DNA from: Verrucomicrobia bacterium ADurb.Bin122
GTDB taxonomy: Bacteria; Verrucomicrobiota; Verrucomicrobiia; Opitutales; Opitutaceae
Reading direction: 5' to 3'
Assembly (NCBI GenBank): GCA_002070825.1
Contig: MWDT01000002.1
Span: forward strand, 1 to 50,527
DNA length: 50,527 nucleotides
Part shown: positions 16,691-26,378 of the stretch, one piece after another
Layout of the letters: each line of letters starts with the position of its first letter
Position numbering within the stretch: position 1 is the first letter of the stretch
The notes under the pieces: model-generated
Databases searched by the model: none
Told to the model about the DNA's origin: nothing
The model's input: only the letters and a program-made list of their open reading frames with translations
Translations under genes and position numbers: made by a program

Positions 16691-18748
16691 ATGTCTCTGT
16701 TCCTCGATCCTGCTTTTGAAATCCGCTGGTCCCAACTGCGGCCCGAGCTGATCGCTCCCGCCATCACAGAAGTGCTGGCTCGGGCTCAGGCGGCGGTTGA
16801 TGCTATCGCCGCACGCGATCTGCAGACGCTGACATACGCCAACACCTTTCTCGCGCTTGAACACGCCACCGAGGAGCTCGGTCAGGCGTGGAGCAAGGTC
16901 ACCCACCTGCAGTCGGTCGCCGATTCCCCCGCGTTGCGCGATGCGCACAACGACCTGCTCCCGGCAGTCTCCTCGTTTTACGCCCGGATACCGCTCAATG
17001 CGGCGCTCTGGCTGCGCCTCAAAACCTTCGCTGCCACGCCCGAGGCCGCGGCGCTCACCGGCATCCACCGCCGTTTCATCGACGAGACGGTCGCCGATTT
17101 TCAGCAGGCCGGCGCTGACCTCGCGGCCGACAAGCGTGCCCGGCTCGAAGTCCTCCAAGGCGAGCTCGCGCGCCTGACTCCGCGCTATTCGGAAAACGTC
17201 CTCGATGCCACCAATGCCTGGCAGCTCATCGTCGAAGACGAATCGTGGTTGCGCGGTCTGCCGGCCAGTGCCGTCGCCGCCGCCCGCGCCAGTGCTGAGA
17301 AAAAAGGATACGGCACGGCAACTCGTCCGGCGTGGCGTTTTACCCTGCACATGCCCTCGCAGGAGCCGGTGATGACGTATGCGGAAGACGAGCGCCTCCG
17401 CCGCACCGTCTGGGCGGGGGCCGTCGAAGTCGGCAGCCTGCCGCCCTTCGACAACACCGAGATCGTCCGCCAGATTCTGAAACTGCGCGCCGAAAAAGCC
17501 GCGCTGCTCGGCCAGGCCCATTTTGCGGATCTCGTGCTGGCCCGGCGCATGGCCAAGACCGGCGAGCGCGCACTCGCCTTCATCGACGATCTGCAGCGGC
17601 GTGCGCAGGGAGCGTTTTCCCGCGAGTGCCGCGAGTTGGAGGAGTTCAAGGCGGCACAGACAGGACAACCGCTCGCGCCTCTGGCACCTTGGGAGCTGGG
17701 CTACTGGGCTGAGAAATTGCGCCAGGCCCGCTACGCTTTCGACGAAGAGGCGTTGCGCCCCTATTTCCCGATGAATCGCGTGGTGGCCGGACTCTTCGAG
17801 CTGGCGTCGCGCGTCTTCGGTCTGCGCATCGCAGAGCGCCCGGCCGGTTCGGTTGAGGTCTGGCATCCCGAGGTGAAATTCTACGAGGTGCACGATGCGA
17901 AGGGCCGCCACGTGGGCTCGTTCTACGCGGACTGGCATCCGCGTGAGTCGAAGCGCGGCGGCGCCTGGATGAACTACCTGATCACAGGCGGACCGCAGTC
18001 CGATGGCACTCGGCTTCCCCATCTCGGTCTGATCTGTGGCAACCTCACGCCCCCGCTCGGTGGGCGGCCGGCGCTGCTCTCGCACCGCGAGGTGGAGACG
18101 ATTTTCCACGAATTCGGGCACCTGTTGCACCACTTGCTCGGCGAGGTGGAGATCAAGTCGCTCAATGGCGTGAATGTCGCCTGGGACTTCGTGGAGCTGC
18201 CTTCTCAGATCATGGAGAATTGGTGCTGGGAGCGCGAAAGCCTCGACCTGTTTGCGCGCCATCACGAGACGGGCGCCACGATCCCTGCGCCGCTTTTCGA
18301 GAAGATGATCTCGGCCAAAAATTTTCGCACGGCCTGCGCAATGATGCGGCAGATCCAGTTTGCGAAGCTCGATTTGCTGCTGCACCTGCGCACTGGGGAG
18401 TTTGTCGCCGGTGACTGGGAGGCGCGCGCGCGTGCCGCCGTGGCCGAGACCTTTGTACCGACCGTGCCTGCGGGGCGCACCATTCTCCGGCGCTTCACGC
18501 ATATCTTTGCCGACCCGGTGGGCTACGCCGCCGGCTATTATTCCTACAAGTGGGCCGAGGTGCTTGATGCCGATGCCTTCACCCGTTTCCGCCGCGAGGG
18601 GCTTTTCAACGGCAAGGTCGGCCAGGACTTCGTCGAGAGCATCCTGAGTCAGGGCAACTCGGCGGAACCGATGGAGCTCTACCGCCGGTTCATGGGGCGC
18701 GAGCCCGATTTGCAGGCGCTGTTGGAGCGCGCCGGCCTGATGGCCTGA
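16691..18748 (+). CDS. M3-family metallopeptidase (oligopeptidase A-like)
   Basis: This 685-residue cytoplasmic zinc peptidase is of the thimet/oligopeptidase A group and degrades short peptides, including signal-peptide remnants. The zinc site HEFGH lies near residue 475 (ETIFHEFGHLLHHLL), with the third ligand Glu in WDFVELPSQIMENW. The substrate-binding Tyr-rich region YAAGYYSYKWAEVL is near residue 615. No signal peptide is seen. The ATG at 16691 (MSLFLDP) is the natural start; further upstream the frame runs through the hairpin and receptor end. It resembles PrlC in length and motif order, so a general peptide-turnover role is likely. Confidence 0.93.
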   Translation: MSLFLDPAFEIRWSQLRPELIAPAITEVLARAQAAVDAIAARDLQTLTYANTFLALEHATEELGQAWSKVTHLQSVADSPALRDAHNDLLPAVSSFYARIPLNAALWLRLKTFAATPEAAALTGIHRRFIDETVADFQQAGADLAADKRARLEVLQGELARLTPRYSENVLDATNAWQLIVEDESWLRGLPASAVAAARASAEKKGYGTATRPAWRFTLHMPSQEPVMTYAEDERLRRTVWAGAVEVGSLPPFDNTEIVRQILKLRAEKAALLGQAHFADLVLARRMAKTGERALAFIDDLQRRAQGAFSRECRELEEFKAAQTGQPLAPLAPWELGYWAEKLRQARYAFDEEALRPYFPMNRVVAGLFELASRVFGLRIAERPAGSVEVWHPEVKFYEVHDAKGRHVGSFYADWHPRESKRGGAWMNYLITGGPQSDGTRLPHLGLICGNLTPPLGGRPALLSHREVETIFHEFGHLLHHLLGEVEIKSLNGVNVAWDFVELPSQIMENWCWERESLDLFARHHETGATIPAPLFEKMISAKNFRTACAMMRQIQFAKLDLLLHLRTGEFVAGDWEARARAAVAETFVPTVPAGRTILRRFTHIFADPVGYAAGYYSYKWAEVLDADAFTRFRREGLFNGKVGQDFVESILSQGNSAEPMELYRRFMGREPDLQALLERAGLMA

Positions 18749-18787
18749 TGCGTCGCTCCTCCCGGTGCTGCTGCGGCCGGCCTGGGA

Positions 18788-19177
18788 TCAGGGGAGCGAT
18801 TGCGCGTAGGCTGCGGCGCCCATCAGCGCCGTGGCTTCGGACGGATCGGCGACTGCGAGGCGGATCATCCATCCCTCGTCGTATGGGGCGCGGTTGACCA
18901 ATTCGGGCGCGAGCTCGAGCTCTTCGTTGACGGCGAGGACCGTGCCTGCGACCGGCACATACAAATCGGAGGCGGATTTCACGGACTCGACGACGCCAAA
19001 GACCTCTCCGGTCTTCAACACGGTGCCGACTCTTGGAAGTTGCACGAAGGTGATATCGCCGAGGGCGTCTTGCGCATGTTTGGTGATACCGATGGTGGCG
19101 GTGCCATCGGTGGCGAGGTTCAACCATTCGTGCGTCTTGGCGTAGCGGAGTTCGGGTGGCAGGTCGGAGTGGCTCAT
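18788..19177 (-). CDS. gcvH: Glycine cleavage system H protein
   Basis: This 129-residue lipoyl carrier shuttles the aminomethyl group between the P, T and L proteins of glycine decarboxylation. The lipoylated Lys is in VVESVKSASDLY near residue 66. YAKTHEWL opens the domain and the NRAPYDEGWMIRL stretch is the conserved C-terminal part. Its ATG overlaps the gcvT stop as ATGA, so the two are translationally coupled. gcvP is not in this window. Confidence 0.96.
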   Translation of the reverse strand: MSHSDLPPELRYAKTHEWLNLATDGTATIGITKHAQDALGDITFVQLPRVGTVLKTGEVFGVVESVKSASDLYVPVAGTVLAVNEELELAPELVNRAPYDEGWMIRLAVADPSEATALMGAAAYAQSLP

Positions 19178-20277
19178 GGGGATTTTTTGAGGGGAATAAA
19201 AGGCGGTTGGACGCGGTGCAGGGCGATGGCGGTACCGCGGATTTCGGCGGTGAGCGGCTGGTTGGTCGCGGCGGAGTCGATGAGCGCCGAGCCGATGGCT
19301 TCGTTGAGAATCGGCGAGAGCGTCCCCGACAGCACTTGGCCGACGGTGGCGCCGGTCGCACCGAGCACGGGCGTGCCGTGGCGCACGATCCGCCGGTCGC
19401 CTGTCCTGAAGAAGATGACGCGGCGCGGTGAGCCGTTTAGTTTCTCGGCTTGCAGGGCGGCGCGTCCGATGAAGTCGATGCCTTTGTCGAACTTGACGGT
19501 CCAGCCGAGGCCGGCGGCGAGCGGCGAGATTTCGTCGGAGAGCTCGTGGCCATGGAGCGGGTAGCCGGCTTCGAGGCGCAGACTGTCACGTGCGCCGAGT
19601 CCGGCCAGCACCATGCCGTGCGGAGTGCCGGCGTCGAGTAGGGTCTGGGCCAGCCGAGGGGCTGCATCAGGCGCGTGGTAGAGCTCGAAGCCGTCTTCGC
19701 CGGTGTAGCCTGTGCGGCTGATAAGGCAGGGTGTGCCGGCGACCGTGCCCTCGCAGAAGTGGTAGTACCGCAGCTGGGCGAGGGGCGATCGGGTGAGTGG
19801 CTGAAGGATTTCGAGGGCGCGCGGGCCTTGGAGGGCGAGCAGCGCGTAGGCGTCGGACCGGTCGGCGAGGGTGACGGCAAAGCCGGCGCTCTGTTCGCGG
19901 AGCCACGCGAGATCTTTGGCGATGTTGCCGGCGTTGATGCAGAGCAGGAACTCGTCGGGGCCACGCCGGTAGACGAGGAGATCGTCGACGGTACCTCCGC
20001 TGGCGTTGCACATTGGGGAGTAGAGGACGCCACCGGGGGCGAGTCGGGCGATGTCGTTGGGGAGAAGTCGCTGGAGGTAGGCGAGGGCGGCGGAGCCCTC
20101 GATGGCGACTTCTCCCATATGGGAGACATCGACAAGACCGGCGGCGCGGCGCACGGCTTTGTGTTCTTCGAGGATGGAGTGGTACTGGACCGGCATTTCC
20201 CATCCGGCGAAGTCGACGAGTCGGGCTCCGTGGGCGGCGTGGAAATCGCGCAGGGGTGTGCAGCGGAGCGTACTCAT
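19174..20277 (-). CDS. gcvT: Glycine cleavage system aminomethyltransferase (T protein)
   Basis: This 367-residue enzyme takes the aminomethyl group from lipoyl-GcvH and passes the one-carbon unit to tetrahydrofolate, releasing ammonia. Recognisable parts are FAGWEMPVQY near residue 24, DVSHMGEVAIEG, NASGGTVDDLLVYR, SRTGYTGEDGFELY and LGARDSLRLEAGYPL, which are the folate and substrate motifs, and a C-terminal barrel (RRVIFFRTG, then TSGTLSP-like LSGTLSPILN). The length is standard. It is transcribed with gcvH and divergent from lgt with 143 bp between starts. Confidence 0.96.
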   Translation of the reverse strand: MSTLRCTPLRDFHAAHGARLVDFAGWEMPVQYHSILEEHKAVRRAAGLVDVSHMGEVAIEGSAALAYLQRLLPNDIARLAPGGVLYSPMCNASGGTVDDLLVYRRGPDEFLLCINAGNIAKDLAWLREQSAGFAVTLADRSDAYALLALQGPRALEILQPLTRSPLAQLRYYHFCEGTVAGTPCLISRTGYTGEDGFELYHAPDAAPRLAQTLLDAGTPHGMVLAGLGARDSLRLEAGYPLHGHELSDEISPLAAGLGWTVKFDKGIDFIGRAALQAEKLNGSPRRVIFFRTGDRRIVRHGTPVLGATGATVGQVLSGTLSPILNEAIGSALIDSAATNQPLTAEIRGTAIALHRVQPPFIPLKKSP

Positions 20278-20420
20278 GGTGGCAACTTAGCGCGTGTCAC
20301 GCGGCGGACGCAACTTCATGGGGCGATGGGCATGGGGCGCGCCGCAATTCCTCGGACGTGGGGAACGGCGTTGACGCGTGGGGCGCTCTGGATCCCCCTT
20401 GCAATCGTTTCCCTCTTCGT

Positions 20421-21275
20421 ATGCCGATTCCCTTCGCTTATTGGGTCCACGACCTCAGCCCGTTTCTGGTGCGTTTTTCGGATAATGTGGGCATCCGCTA
20501 CTACGGTCTTGCCTATGTGTTGGGGGCGCTCGCTTCGGTGTGGCTGTTGTTCCGGTATGCGCGTGCGGGCCGCTCGCAACTGCCGGCTGCGTTGGTGTGG
20601 GATTTTATCATGGCGGTGGTGCTGGGCGTGATGCTTGGCGGGCGGATTGGCTCGTATTTGTTGTACGACGGCTGGCGGACTTTTCCGGAGGACCCGCTGG
20701 CGATCTTTCGGGTATGGGAGGGCGGCATGGCTAGCCACGGCGGCTTTGTCGGTGTGGCGTGCGCGCTGGGTTGGTTTTCGTGGCGCCACAAGATTCCGTA
20801 TCTGCACCTGGGAGATTTGATCGTCTCGACGACGCCGGTCGGGCTGGGGGTGCTCGGGCGGACGGCGAACTTCATCAACGGCGAGCTTTGGGGCAAAGTC
20901 ACCGACGTGCCGTGGGCCGTGATTTTTCCCCGGAGTGTACCACCGGGCGTGCCGTTGAGCCTGATCCCGCCGCGGCATCCCTCGCAGCTTTACGAGGCGG
21001 CGCTGGAGGGCGTACTGCTGCTGGCCTTTGTCCAGTGGCGATTCTGGCGCAGCGATATCGTGCGCACGAAGCCCGGCCGGATGGCGGGCGAGTTTCTCGT
21101 CGCGTATTCTGTGCTGCGCGCGGTCGGCGAGGTGTTTCGTGAACCCGATGAGGGGATCGACCTCATCTTTGGCCTGAGCCGGGGAACGTTTTACTCGCTG
21201 TTCCTCGCGGCGGCCGGTGTGTGGCTGGTGTTGCGCCAGCCTCGCGGGGAGACTGGCGCCAAGCCTCAGTCGTGA
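20421..21275 (+). CDS. lgt: Prolipoprotein diacylglyceryl transferase
   Basis: This 284-residue inner-membrane enzyme transfers diacylglycerol from phosphatidylglycerol to the lipobox cysteine of prolipoproteins. It has about seven transmembrane segments. Family motifs are GIRYYGLAYVLG near residue 24, WEGGMASHGGFVG, the signature LGRTANFINGELWGK near residue 144 and RHPSQLYEAALEGV near residue 190. The ATG at 20421 (MPIPFAY) matches the usual N-terminus; longer upstream extensions run through the gcvT promoter. Its stop abuts the stop of glgC exactly, with no spacer. Confidence 0.95.
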   Translation: MPIPFAYWVHDLSPFLVRFSDNVGIRYYGLAYVLGALASVWLLFRYARAGRSQLPAALVWDFIMAVVLGVMLGGRIGSYLLYDGWRTFPEDPLAIFRVWEGGMASHGGFVGVACALGWFSWRHKIPYLHLGDLIVSTTPVGLGVLGRTANFINGELWGKVTDVPWAVIFPRSVPPGVPLSLIPPRHPSQLYEAALEGVLLLAFVQWRFWRSDIVRTKPGRMAGEFLVAYSVLRAVGEVFREPDEGIDLIFGLSRGTFYSLFLAAAGVWLVLRQPRGETGAKPQS

Positions 21276-22562
21276 TCAGACGACGGTGCCGGGGGGCAGG
21301 ATCTGGCCCTTCGGGACGACGAGGATGCCGTCGCGGATGATGACGCTGCCGCCGGCGTAGTTGCCGTCGGGTTTGCCTTCGGGTGAGAGCTGACAGCCGT
21401 CGCCGATGCGGGCGTTTTTATCGATGATGGCGCGGCGGATGTTGCAGTTACGGCCGACGCCGAGCTTGGGGATGCCTTTGCTCGCATGTTCGGCTTCCTG
21501 GGCAGGGGTGTCGTAATAGTCGGCGCCCATCATGACGACGTCTTCCATATGAGCGTGCTCACCGAGGAAGGAGCGGAGGCCGATGATGCAGTGGCGCAGG
21601 TGGGAATCGGTGACGATGGCGCCTTCCCCGATGACGGCGTGGTCGATTTCGCAGTGATTGACTTTGGCCGGAGGGAGCGTGCGGGCGTGGGTGTAGATTT
21701 TGTGCTCCGGATCGAAGAAGTTAAACGGGGGCAGGGGCTGTGCGAGCGCGAGGTTGGCTTCGAAGAAGGCGCGCACGGTGCCGATGTCTTCCCAATAGCT
21801 TTCAAAGAGGTGGGCGCAGAGGCGCGCACGGCCGAGCAGGCTCGGGATGACCTCGCGACCGAAGTCGGTCATGTTGTTGTTGAGCGCATCGGCGAGGACC
21901 GCGCGGTTGAAGACGTAGATGCCCATCGAGGCCAGGCAGCGTTTCTCGTCGCACGGAGTCAGCTGCGCTTCGAGCTTCGGGCTGACGGCCAGGCTGTCGA
22001 TGACCGCGGGGTCCTTGGGTTTTTCCGCAAACTCGGTGATGGTCAGGTCGTCGCCGACGCGCATGAGCCCGAGGCCTTCGACCTTGGATTTAGGCACCGG
22101 GATGGCCGCAATCGTGACATCGGCCTTCGTCGCGATGTGCTGCTCCACGATCTTGCGGAAGTCCATCTTGTAGAGCTGGTCGCCCGAGAGGATGAGCACC
22201 AGATCGTGGGGGAATGTGCGGAAATGGACGATGTTGCGGCGCACGGCGTCGGCCGTGCCTTGGTACCAGTCCGAGGTCTTTTCCGTTTGCTCCGCCGAGA
22301 GTAGATCGACGAAACCACCGTCGAAGACGTCGAAGTGATAGGTGCTCTGAATGTGCCGGTGGAGTGACGCGGTGTGGAATTGCGTCAGCAGGAAGATGCG
22401 GTTGATGCCCGAATTGAGACAGTTGCTAATCGGGATGTCCACGAGCCGGTACTTGCCGGCAAGAGGAACGGCTGGTTTGCAGCGTTCCATCGTGAGCGGA
22501 TACAAGCGGGTGCCACGGCCGCCGCCCATAATTACGGAGATGATTTGTTTAGCGAGAGACAT
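21276..22562 (-). CDS. glgC: Glucose-1-phosphate adenylyltransferase (ADP-glucose pyrophosphorylase)
   Basis: This 428-residue enzyme makes ADP-glucose from glucose-1-phosphate and ATP, the committed step of glycogen synthesis. The nucleotide motif GGGRGTRLYPLT is at residue 13, followed by CKPAVPLAGKYRLVDIPISN, YQGTADAVRRN, LSGDQLYKMDF, TEFAEKP and SYWEDIGTV. A left-handed beta-helix C-terminal regulatory domain completes it. The wording of the N-terminal motifs is closer to plant and cyanobacterial enzymes than to E. coli GlgC. It is divergent from glmS and lies on the same strand as glgA, 5 kb away. Confidence 0.95.
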   Translation of the reverse strand: MSLAKQIISVIMGGGRGTRLYPLTMERCKPAVPLAGKYRLVDIPISNCLNSGINRIFLLTQFHTASLHRHIQSTYHFDVFDGGFVDLLSAEQTEKTSDWYQGTADAVRRNIVHFRTFPHDLVLILSGDQLYKMDFRKIVEQHIATKADVTIAAIPVPKSKVEGLGLMRVGDDLTITEFAEKPKDPAVIDSLAVSPKLEAQLTPCDEKRCLASMGIYVFNRAVLADALNNNMTDFGREVIPSLLGRARLCAHLFESYWEDIGTVRAFFEANLALAQPLPPFNFFDPEHKIYTHARTLPPAKVNHCEIDHAVIGEGAIVTDSHLRHCIIGLRSFLGEHAHMEDVVMMGADYYDTPAQEAEHASKGIPKLGVGRNCNIRRAIIDKNARIGDGCQLSPEGKPDGNYAGGSVIIRDGILVVPKGQILPPGTVV

Positions 22563-22658
22563 AGTGCGTTCGCGGGGGAAAAAGGGGATAGTGGGGTTCT
22601 AAATCCTTGCTCAACTCATACGGGCGTTCGTACTTTCGCCAGTAAAATTCCAAGAAAT

Positions 22659-24509
22659 ATGTGCGGCATCGTTGGCTACGTGGGAACACAAAAAGCGGCA
22701 TCCATCCTGATCGAGGGGTTGAAGCGTCTGGAGTACCGCGGGTACGACTCGGCCGGAGTCGCCATCCAGCAGGAGGGACGCATTGATGTCGCCAAGAAGG
22801 CGGGACGCGTGGAGGTGCTCGCAAAGGAGGTGGCCCGTAGGCATTTTTCCGGCACGGCGGGGATTAGCCACACCCGTTGGGCCACCCATGGCGGCGTCAC
22901 CGATGCCAATGCGCACCCGCATCTGAGCAGCGATGGGAAGATTGCGATCGTGCACAATGGTGTGATCGAGAATTATCTTTCCATTAAGAAGTTCCTGCTG
23001 GGCAAGGGCTATGCCTTCGTCTCGGAGACGGACACGGAAGTGTTGGGCAACCTGATCGCTTATCACTACGCGAAGGAAACTGATACGAAGCCAGGTAGCC
23101 GGCTTTTGGAGTCTGTGCGCAAGACGCTCCGCCATGTCGAGGGCACGTATGGCATCGCTGCCATCTGCATCGATTCCCCCAGCGAGATTGTGGCGGCGCG
23201 TAAAGGCTCACCGCTTCTGCTCGGCGTGGGCGAGGGGGAGCACATCTTGGCCAGCGATGCCGCTGCACTCGTCAGCCGCACCCGCAACGTCGTGTATCTG
23301 AAGGATGGCGAGCTGGTGCAGATCACGCCGGACTCGTTTTCCATCTCGACGGTCGATTCGCTGGAGGTTTCGCCCGTCATCGATCAGATCACCTGGTCCA
23401 TCAAAGACGCGGAGCTGAGCGGCTACGCGCACTTCATGGAGAAGGAAATCTTCGAGCAGCCGGCGGCACTGGAGAATGCCATGCGCGGGCGCTTCTCGGA
23501 GGATGGGAGCACTGCCAACTTCGGTGGTCTCAATCTCTCCGCGACGGATTTTCGCCAGATCGACCGGTTGGTTTTCGCATCGTGCGGTACCGGGTGGCAC
23601 GCCTGCCTCGTGGCGGAGCATTTGATTGAGCGTTTTGCCCGTGTGCCGGTCGAGGTCGATTACGCGTCGGAGTTTCGCTACCGCAACGCGCCGCTCGATC
23701 GCGATGCACTCTTTTTTGTGATCAGCCAGTCTGGCGAGACGATCGACACGCTCGCGGCGCTGCGCGAGGCGCAGCGCAAGGGCTACAAGGCGCTGGCGAT
23801 TTGTAACGTGGTGGGCTCGACGATCGCGCGCGAGTCCGACGGTGGCATCTACCAGCATGCGGGTCCCGAGATCGGCGTCGCTTCGACCAAGGCGTTTACC
23901 TCGCAGCTTCTGATTTCGGCGATGCTCGCGCTCTATCTGGCGCGGCTGCGCGATATGAGCTACAGCGACGGCGTGACCTACGTGCAGGGGCTGAAGGCTG
24001 CGCCGGATCTCGTCCGCCGCGTGTTGGATCAGGCGCCCCGCATCAAGGAGATCGCGCAACGCTACGCGCAGTGCAGCGATTTCCTCTTCCTTGGCCGGCT
24101 CTCGCTGTTTCCCATCGCGCTGGAGGGCGCGCTGAAGTTGAAGGAGATTTCCTACATCCACGCCGAAGGGTATCCGGCGGCTGAGATGAAGCATGGCCCC
24201 ATCGCGTTGATCAGTGAGCGCTGCCCGAGCGTGTTCTTCGTGCCCCAAGGCGAGCTGTTCAACAAGATCGTCTCCTCGATGCAGGAGATCAAAGCGCGCA
24301 AGGGGAAGATCATCGCCATCGTCACCGAGGGCAGCGACCTGCCCGCCGGCCTGGCCGACGAGACGATCTGGATACCCGACTGCCACGAGGCCGTGCTCCC
24401 GATCGTCGCGACGGTGCCTGTCCAGTTGCTCAGCTACTATATCGCCGTGGCCCGCAAGTGCGACGTGGATAAACCGCGCAATCTGGCCAAGTCCGTCACC
24501 GTCGAGTAG
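22659..24509 (+). CDS. glmS: Glutamine--fructose-6-phosphate aminotransferase (isomerizing)
   Basis: This 616-residue enzyme makes glucosamine-6-phosphate, feeding peptidoglycan and LPS precursors. Cys2 (MCGIVGYVG) is the glutaminase nucleophile. LKRLEYRGYDSAG and GISHTRWATHG belong to the glutaminase domain. Two SIS domains follow (ISQSGETIDTLAALREA; GVASTKAFTSQ), and the C-terminus DKPRNLAKSVTVE is the typical ending. The start is fixed by the need for Cys at position 2. Only 96 bp separate it from the glgC start, too short for a glmS ribozyme leader. Confidence 0.97.
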   Translation: MCGIVGYVGTQKAASILIEGLKRLEYRGYDSAGVAIQQEGRIDVAKKAGRVEVLAKEVARRHFSGTAGISHTRWATHGGVTDANAHPHLSSDGKIAIVHNGVIENYLSIKKFLLGKGYAFVSETDTEVLGNLIAYHYAKETDTKPGSRLLESVRKTLRHVEGTYGIAAICIDSPSEIVAARKGSPLLLGVGEGEHILASDAAALVSRTRNVVYLKDGELVQITPDSFSISTVDSLEVSPVIDQITWSIKDAELSGYAHFMEKEIFEQPAALENAMRGRFSEDGSTANFGGLNLSATDFRQIDRLVFASCGTGWHACLVAEHLIERFARVPVEVDYASEFRYRNAPLDRDALFFVISQSGETIDTLAALREAQRKGYKALAICNVVGSTIARESDGGIYQHAGPEIGVASTKAFTSQLLISAMLALYLARLRDMSYSDGVTYVQGLKAAPDLVRRVLDQAPRIKEIAQRYAQCSDFLFLGRLSLFPIALEGALKLKEISYIHAEGYPAAEMKHGPIALISERCPSVFFVPQGELFNKIVSSMQEIKARKGKIIAIVTEGSDLPAGLADETIWIPDCHEAVLPIVATVPVQLLSYYIAVARKCDVDKPRNLAKSVTVE

Positions 24510-24529
24510 ATTCTGCGGCCCTTCCAGAT

Positions 24530-24549
24530 GGCGCTTCCGGGCGCCTTTT
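24530..24549 (+). terminator. Candidate terminator of glmS
   Basis: GGCGC (24530-24534) and GCGCC (24541-24545) flank a 6-nt loop and are followed by four Ts. It is a short hairpin, 20 bases after the glmS stop and before the trpE start. Confidence 0.4.
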
Positions 24550-24614
24550 GCAGGGCCTCTGCCATTCGCCTTGCCGAGGCGGAGGCTGGCACCATAAGTG
24601 CAGTGCTTTTCCCG

Positions 24615-26096
24615 ATGAATATCCATCCCAGCCGCGAAGAGTTTCTAGGTCTGTGCACCCAGGGCAACGTGATCCCCGTTTACACCGACCTGATGGCGGA
24701 TTTCGAGACGCCGGTCTCCGCCTACGCCAAACTCAAGTCGGCTGGCCCGTCCTATCTGCTCGAGTCCGTCGAGGGTGGCGAGCACCTGTCGCGCTATAGC
24801 TTCATCGGATGTCGCCCGCGCAAGGTCTTTATCTGCGGCCCGCAGACGACCGAGATTCGCCGTCCGGGGCAGCCCAGCGAAACCATCCCGACGCCTGCCG
24901 ATCCGCTCCGCCTGATCGAGGCTGAGATGCAGGGCTACAAGCCTGTCACGCACCCCGCGCTGCCGCGTTTCACCGGTGGCGCCGTCGGCTTTGTCGGCTA
25001 CGAGTACGTGACGCGCATCGAGCCGAGCGTGCCGGCTGCTGCTGTGGATGAACTCGGCACGCCGCTGCTGTACTTCATGCTCTCGGATTCGCTCCTGATC
25101 TTCGACCGTGCGAAGCAGACGCTGCGCCTGTGCGTCAACGCGCATGTCGAGGGCGATCCTGCTGCGGCGTATGCGGCGGCGGTCGCGGAGTTGCAGGAGT
25201 TGCACACGATTTTGAAACACCCACGTGAACTTGCACCGGCTCCGTTGATTGAGCCGCGGGCCGTCCAGGTGCCGGCGGGCAATTTCACCAAGGAGCGCTT
25301 CGAGGCGGCGGTCGAATCCACCAAGGAGTACATTCGTTCCGGCGACATCATCCAGATCGTCCCCTCGCAGCGTTTTTCGAAGCCGTTTTCCCGCACTCCG
25401 CTCGACCTCTACCGTGCACTCCGCACGGTCAACCCGTCGCCGTACATGTTTATCCTCGATGCCGGGGATTTCTCGATCGTCGGCGCATCGCCCGAGGTCC
25501 ACGTGCGCCTGACCGACGGCGTCGTCGAAATCCGCCCCATCGCCGGCACTCGCAAACGCGGTGCTTCCGCCTCCGAGGATGTTGCATTGGAAAAGGACCT
25601 GCTCGCCGACGAAAAGGAACGCGCCGAGCACCTCATGCTCGTCGATCTCGCGCGCAACGACATCGGACGCGTCTGCCGGTACGGCTCGATCCGCGTACCC
25701 GAGTACATGGTCATCGAGCGCTATTCGCACGTGATGCACATCGTCTCACAGGTCGAGGGCGACATCGCACCAGATAAGAACGCCTACGATTTGATGCGTG
25801 CGACCTTCCCAGCGGGTACCGTCTCGGGCGCGCCGAAAATCCGCGCGATGCAAATCATCGCGGAGAAAGAGCCCTCGCAACGCGGCTTCTACGCCGGCGC
25901 ACTCGGCTATTTCGGCTACGATGGAAACATGGATACGTGCATCATGCTGCGCACGGCTCTGCTCAAGGGCGGGAGGATCCACATCCAGGCCGGTGCCGGC
26001 ATCGTGGCGGACTCCGTGCCTGAATCGGAGTACCAGGAGACGATAAACAAGGCCTCCGCGCTATTTAAGGCCGTTGCGATGGCTGAGGAGTTTTGA
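24615..26096 (+). CDS. trpE: Anthranilate synthase component I
   Basis: This 493-residue enzyme converts chorismate to anthranilate using ammonia from the TrpG subunit, opening tryptophan synthesis. The N-terminal region carries the feedback-site-type LLESVEGGEHLSRYSFIG. The chorismate-binding core holds DIIQIVPSQRFSKPF, NPSPYMFIL, IRPIAGTRKRG, LVDLARNDIGRV, TFPAGTVSGAPKIRAM and the closing AGAGIVADSVPESEYQET. The MNIHPSREEF start at 24615 is preferred over an in-frame upstream ATG that crosses the glmS terminator. No trpG lies beside it, so the partner must be elsewhere. A strong terminator follows. Confidence 0.95.
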   Translation: MNIHPSREEFLGLCTQGNVIPVYTDLMADFETPVSAYAKLKSAGPSYLLESVEGGEHLSRYSFIGCRPRKVFICGPQTTEIRRPGQPSETIPTPADPLRLIEAEMQGYKPVTHPALPRFTGGAVGFVGYEYVTRIEPSVPAAAVDELGTPLLYFMLSDSLLIFDRAKQTLRLCVNAHVEGDPAAAYAAAVAELQELHTILKHPRELAPAPLIEPRAVQVPAGNFTKERFEAAVESTKEYIRSGDIIQIVPSQRFSKPFSRTPLDLYRALRTVNPSPYMFILDAGDFSIVGASPEVHVRLTDGVVEIRPIAGTRKRGASASEDVALEKDLLADEKERAEHLMLVDLARNDIGRVCRYGSIRVPEYMVIERYSHVMHIVSQVEGDIAPDKNAYDLMRATFPAGTVSGAPKIRAMQIIAEKEPSQRGFYAGALGYFGYDGNMDTCIMLRTALLKGGRIHIQAGAGIVADSVPESEYQETINKASALFKAVAMAEEF

Positions 26097-26181
26097 CCAT
26101 CAAGAGGCTCGTAGGATGCTGGTAGAAAGAATCCTGCGTATTTAGTGTCCGCGGTTTTTCGCTGCAAAGTCCCCCTGCTTT

Positions 26182-26221
26182 ACGCCCCGTCAGAGCTATC
26201 CTCTGACGGGGCGTCGCTTTT
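26182..26221 (+). terminator. Strong intrinsic terminator of trpE
   Basis: ACGCCCCGTCAGAG (26182-26195) pairs perfectly over 14 bp with CTCTGACGGGGCGT (26201-26214) around a 5-nt loop. A short T tract at 26218-26221 follows. Confidence 0.85.
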
Positions 26222-26275
26222 GCCGTGTCACGATCTCGCAAATGATGGGTCTCTGGGCGTGTGATGCCCTAAGGG

Positions 26276-26304
26276 TTTTCGCCGTCGTTGCTTCGCAATA
26301 TACT
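26276..26304 (+). promoter_or_regulatory. Candidate sigma-70 promoter upstream of the sigma-factor gene
   Basis: TATACT (26299-26304) is a good -10 box. The hexamer 17 bp upstream (TTTTCG, 26276-26281) is only a weak -35 match. A transcript would start near 26311. Confidence 0.3.
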
Positions 26305-26378
26305 TAACAATAAAGGTTAGCCAGAGGCCGATCGGAGTCTCAGCGTGTCGGCACAGGTTCATTCACCTCACCAGAACC

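Noticed and set aside
16676-18502. 608-codon open frame antisense to the M3 peptidase
   Set aside because: The plus strand has an intact HEFGH peptidase. The minus-strand translation shows no family features.
22563-22658. glmS ribozyme upstream of glmS
   Set aside because: Only 96 bp lie between the divergent glgC and glmS starts, and no ribozyme core was seen. The known class is largely in Gram-positives.
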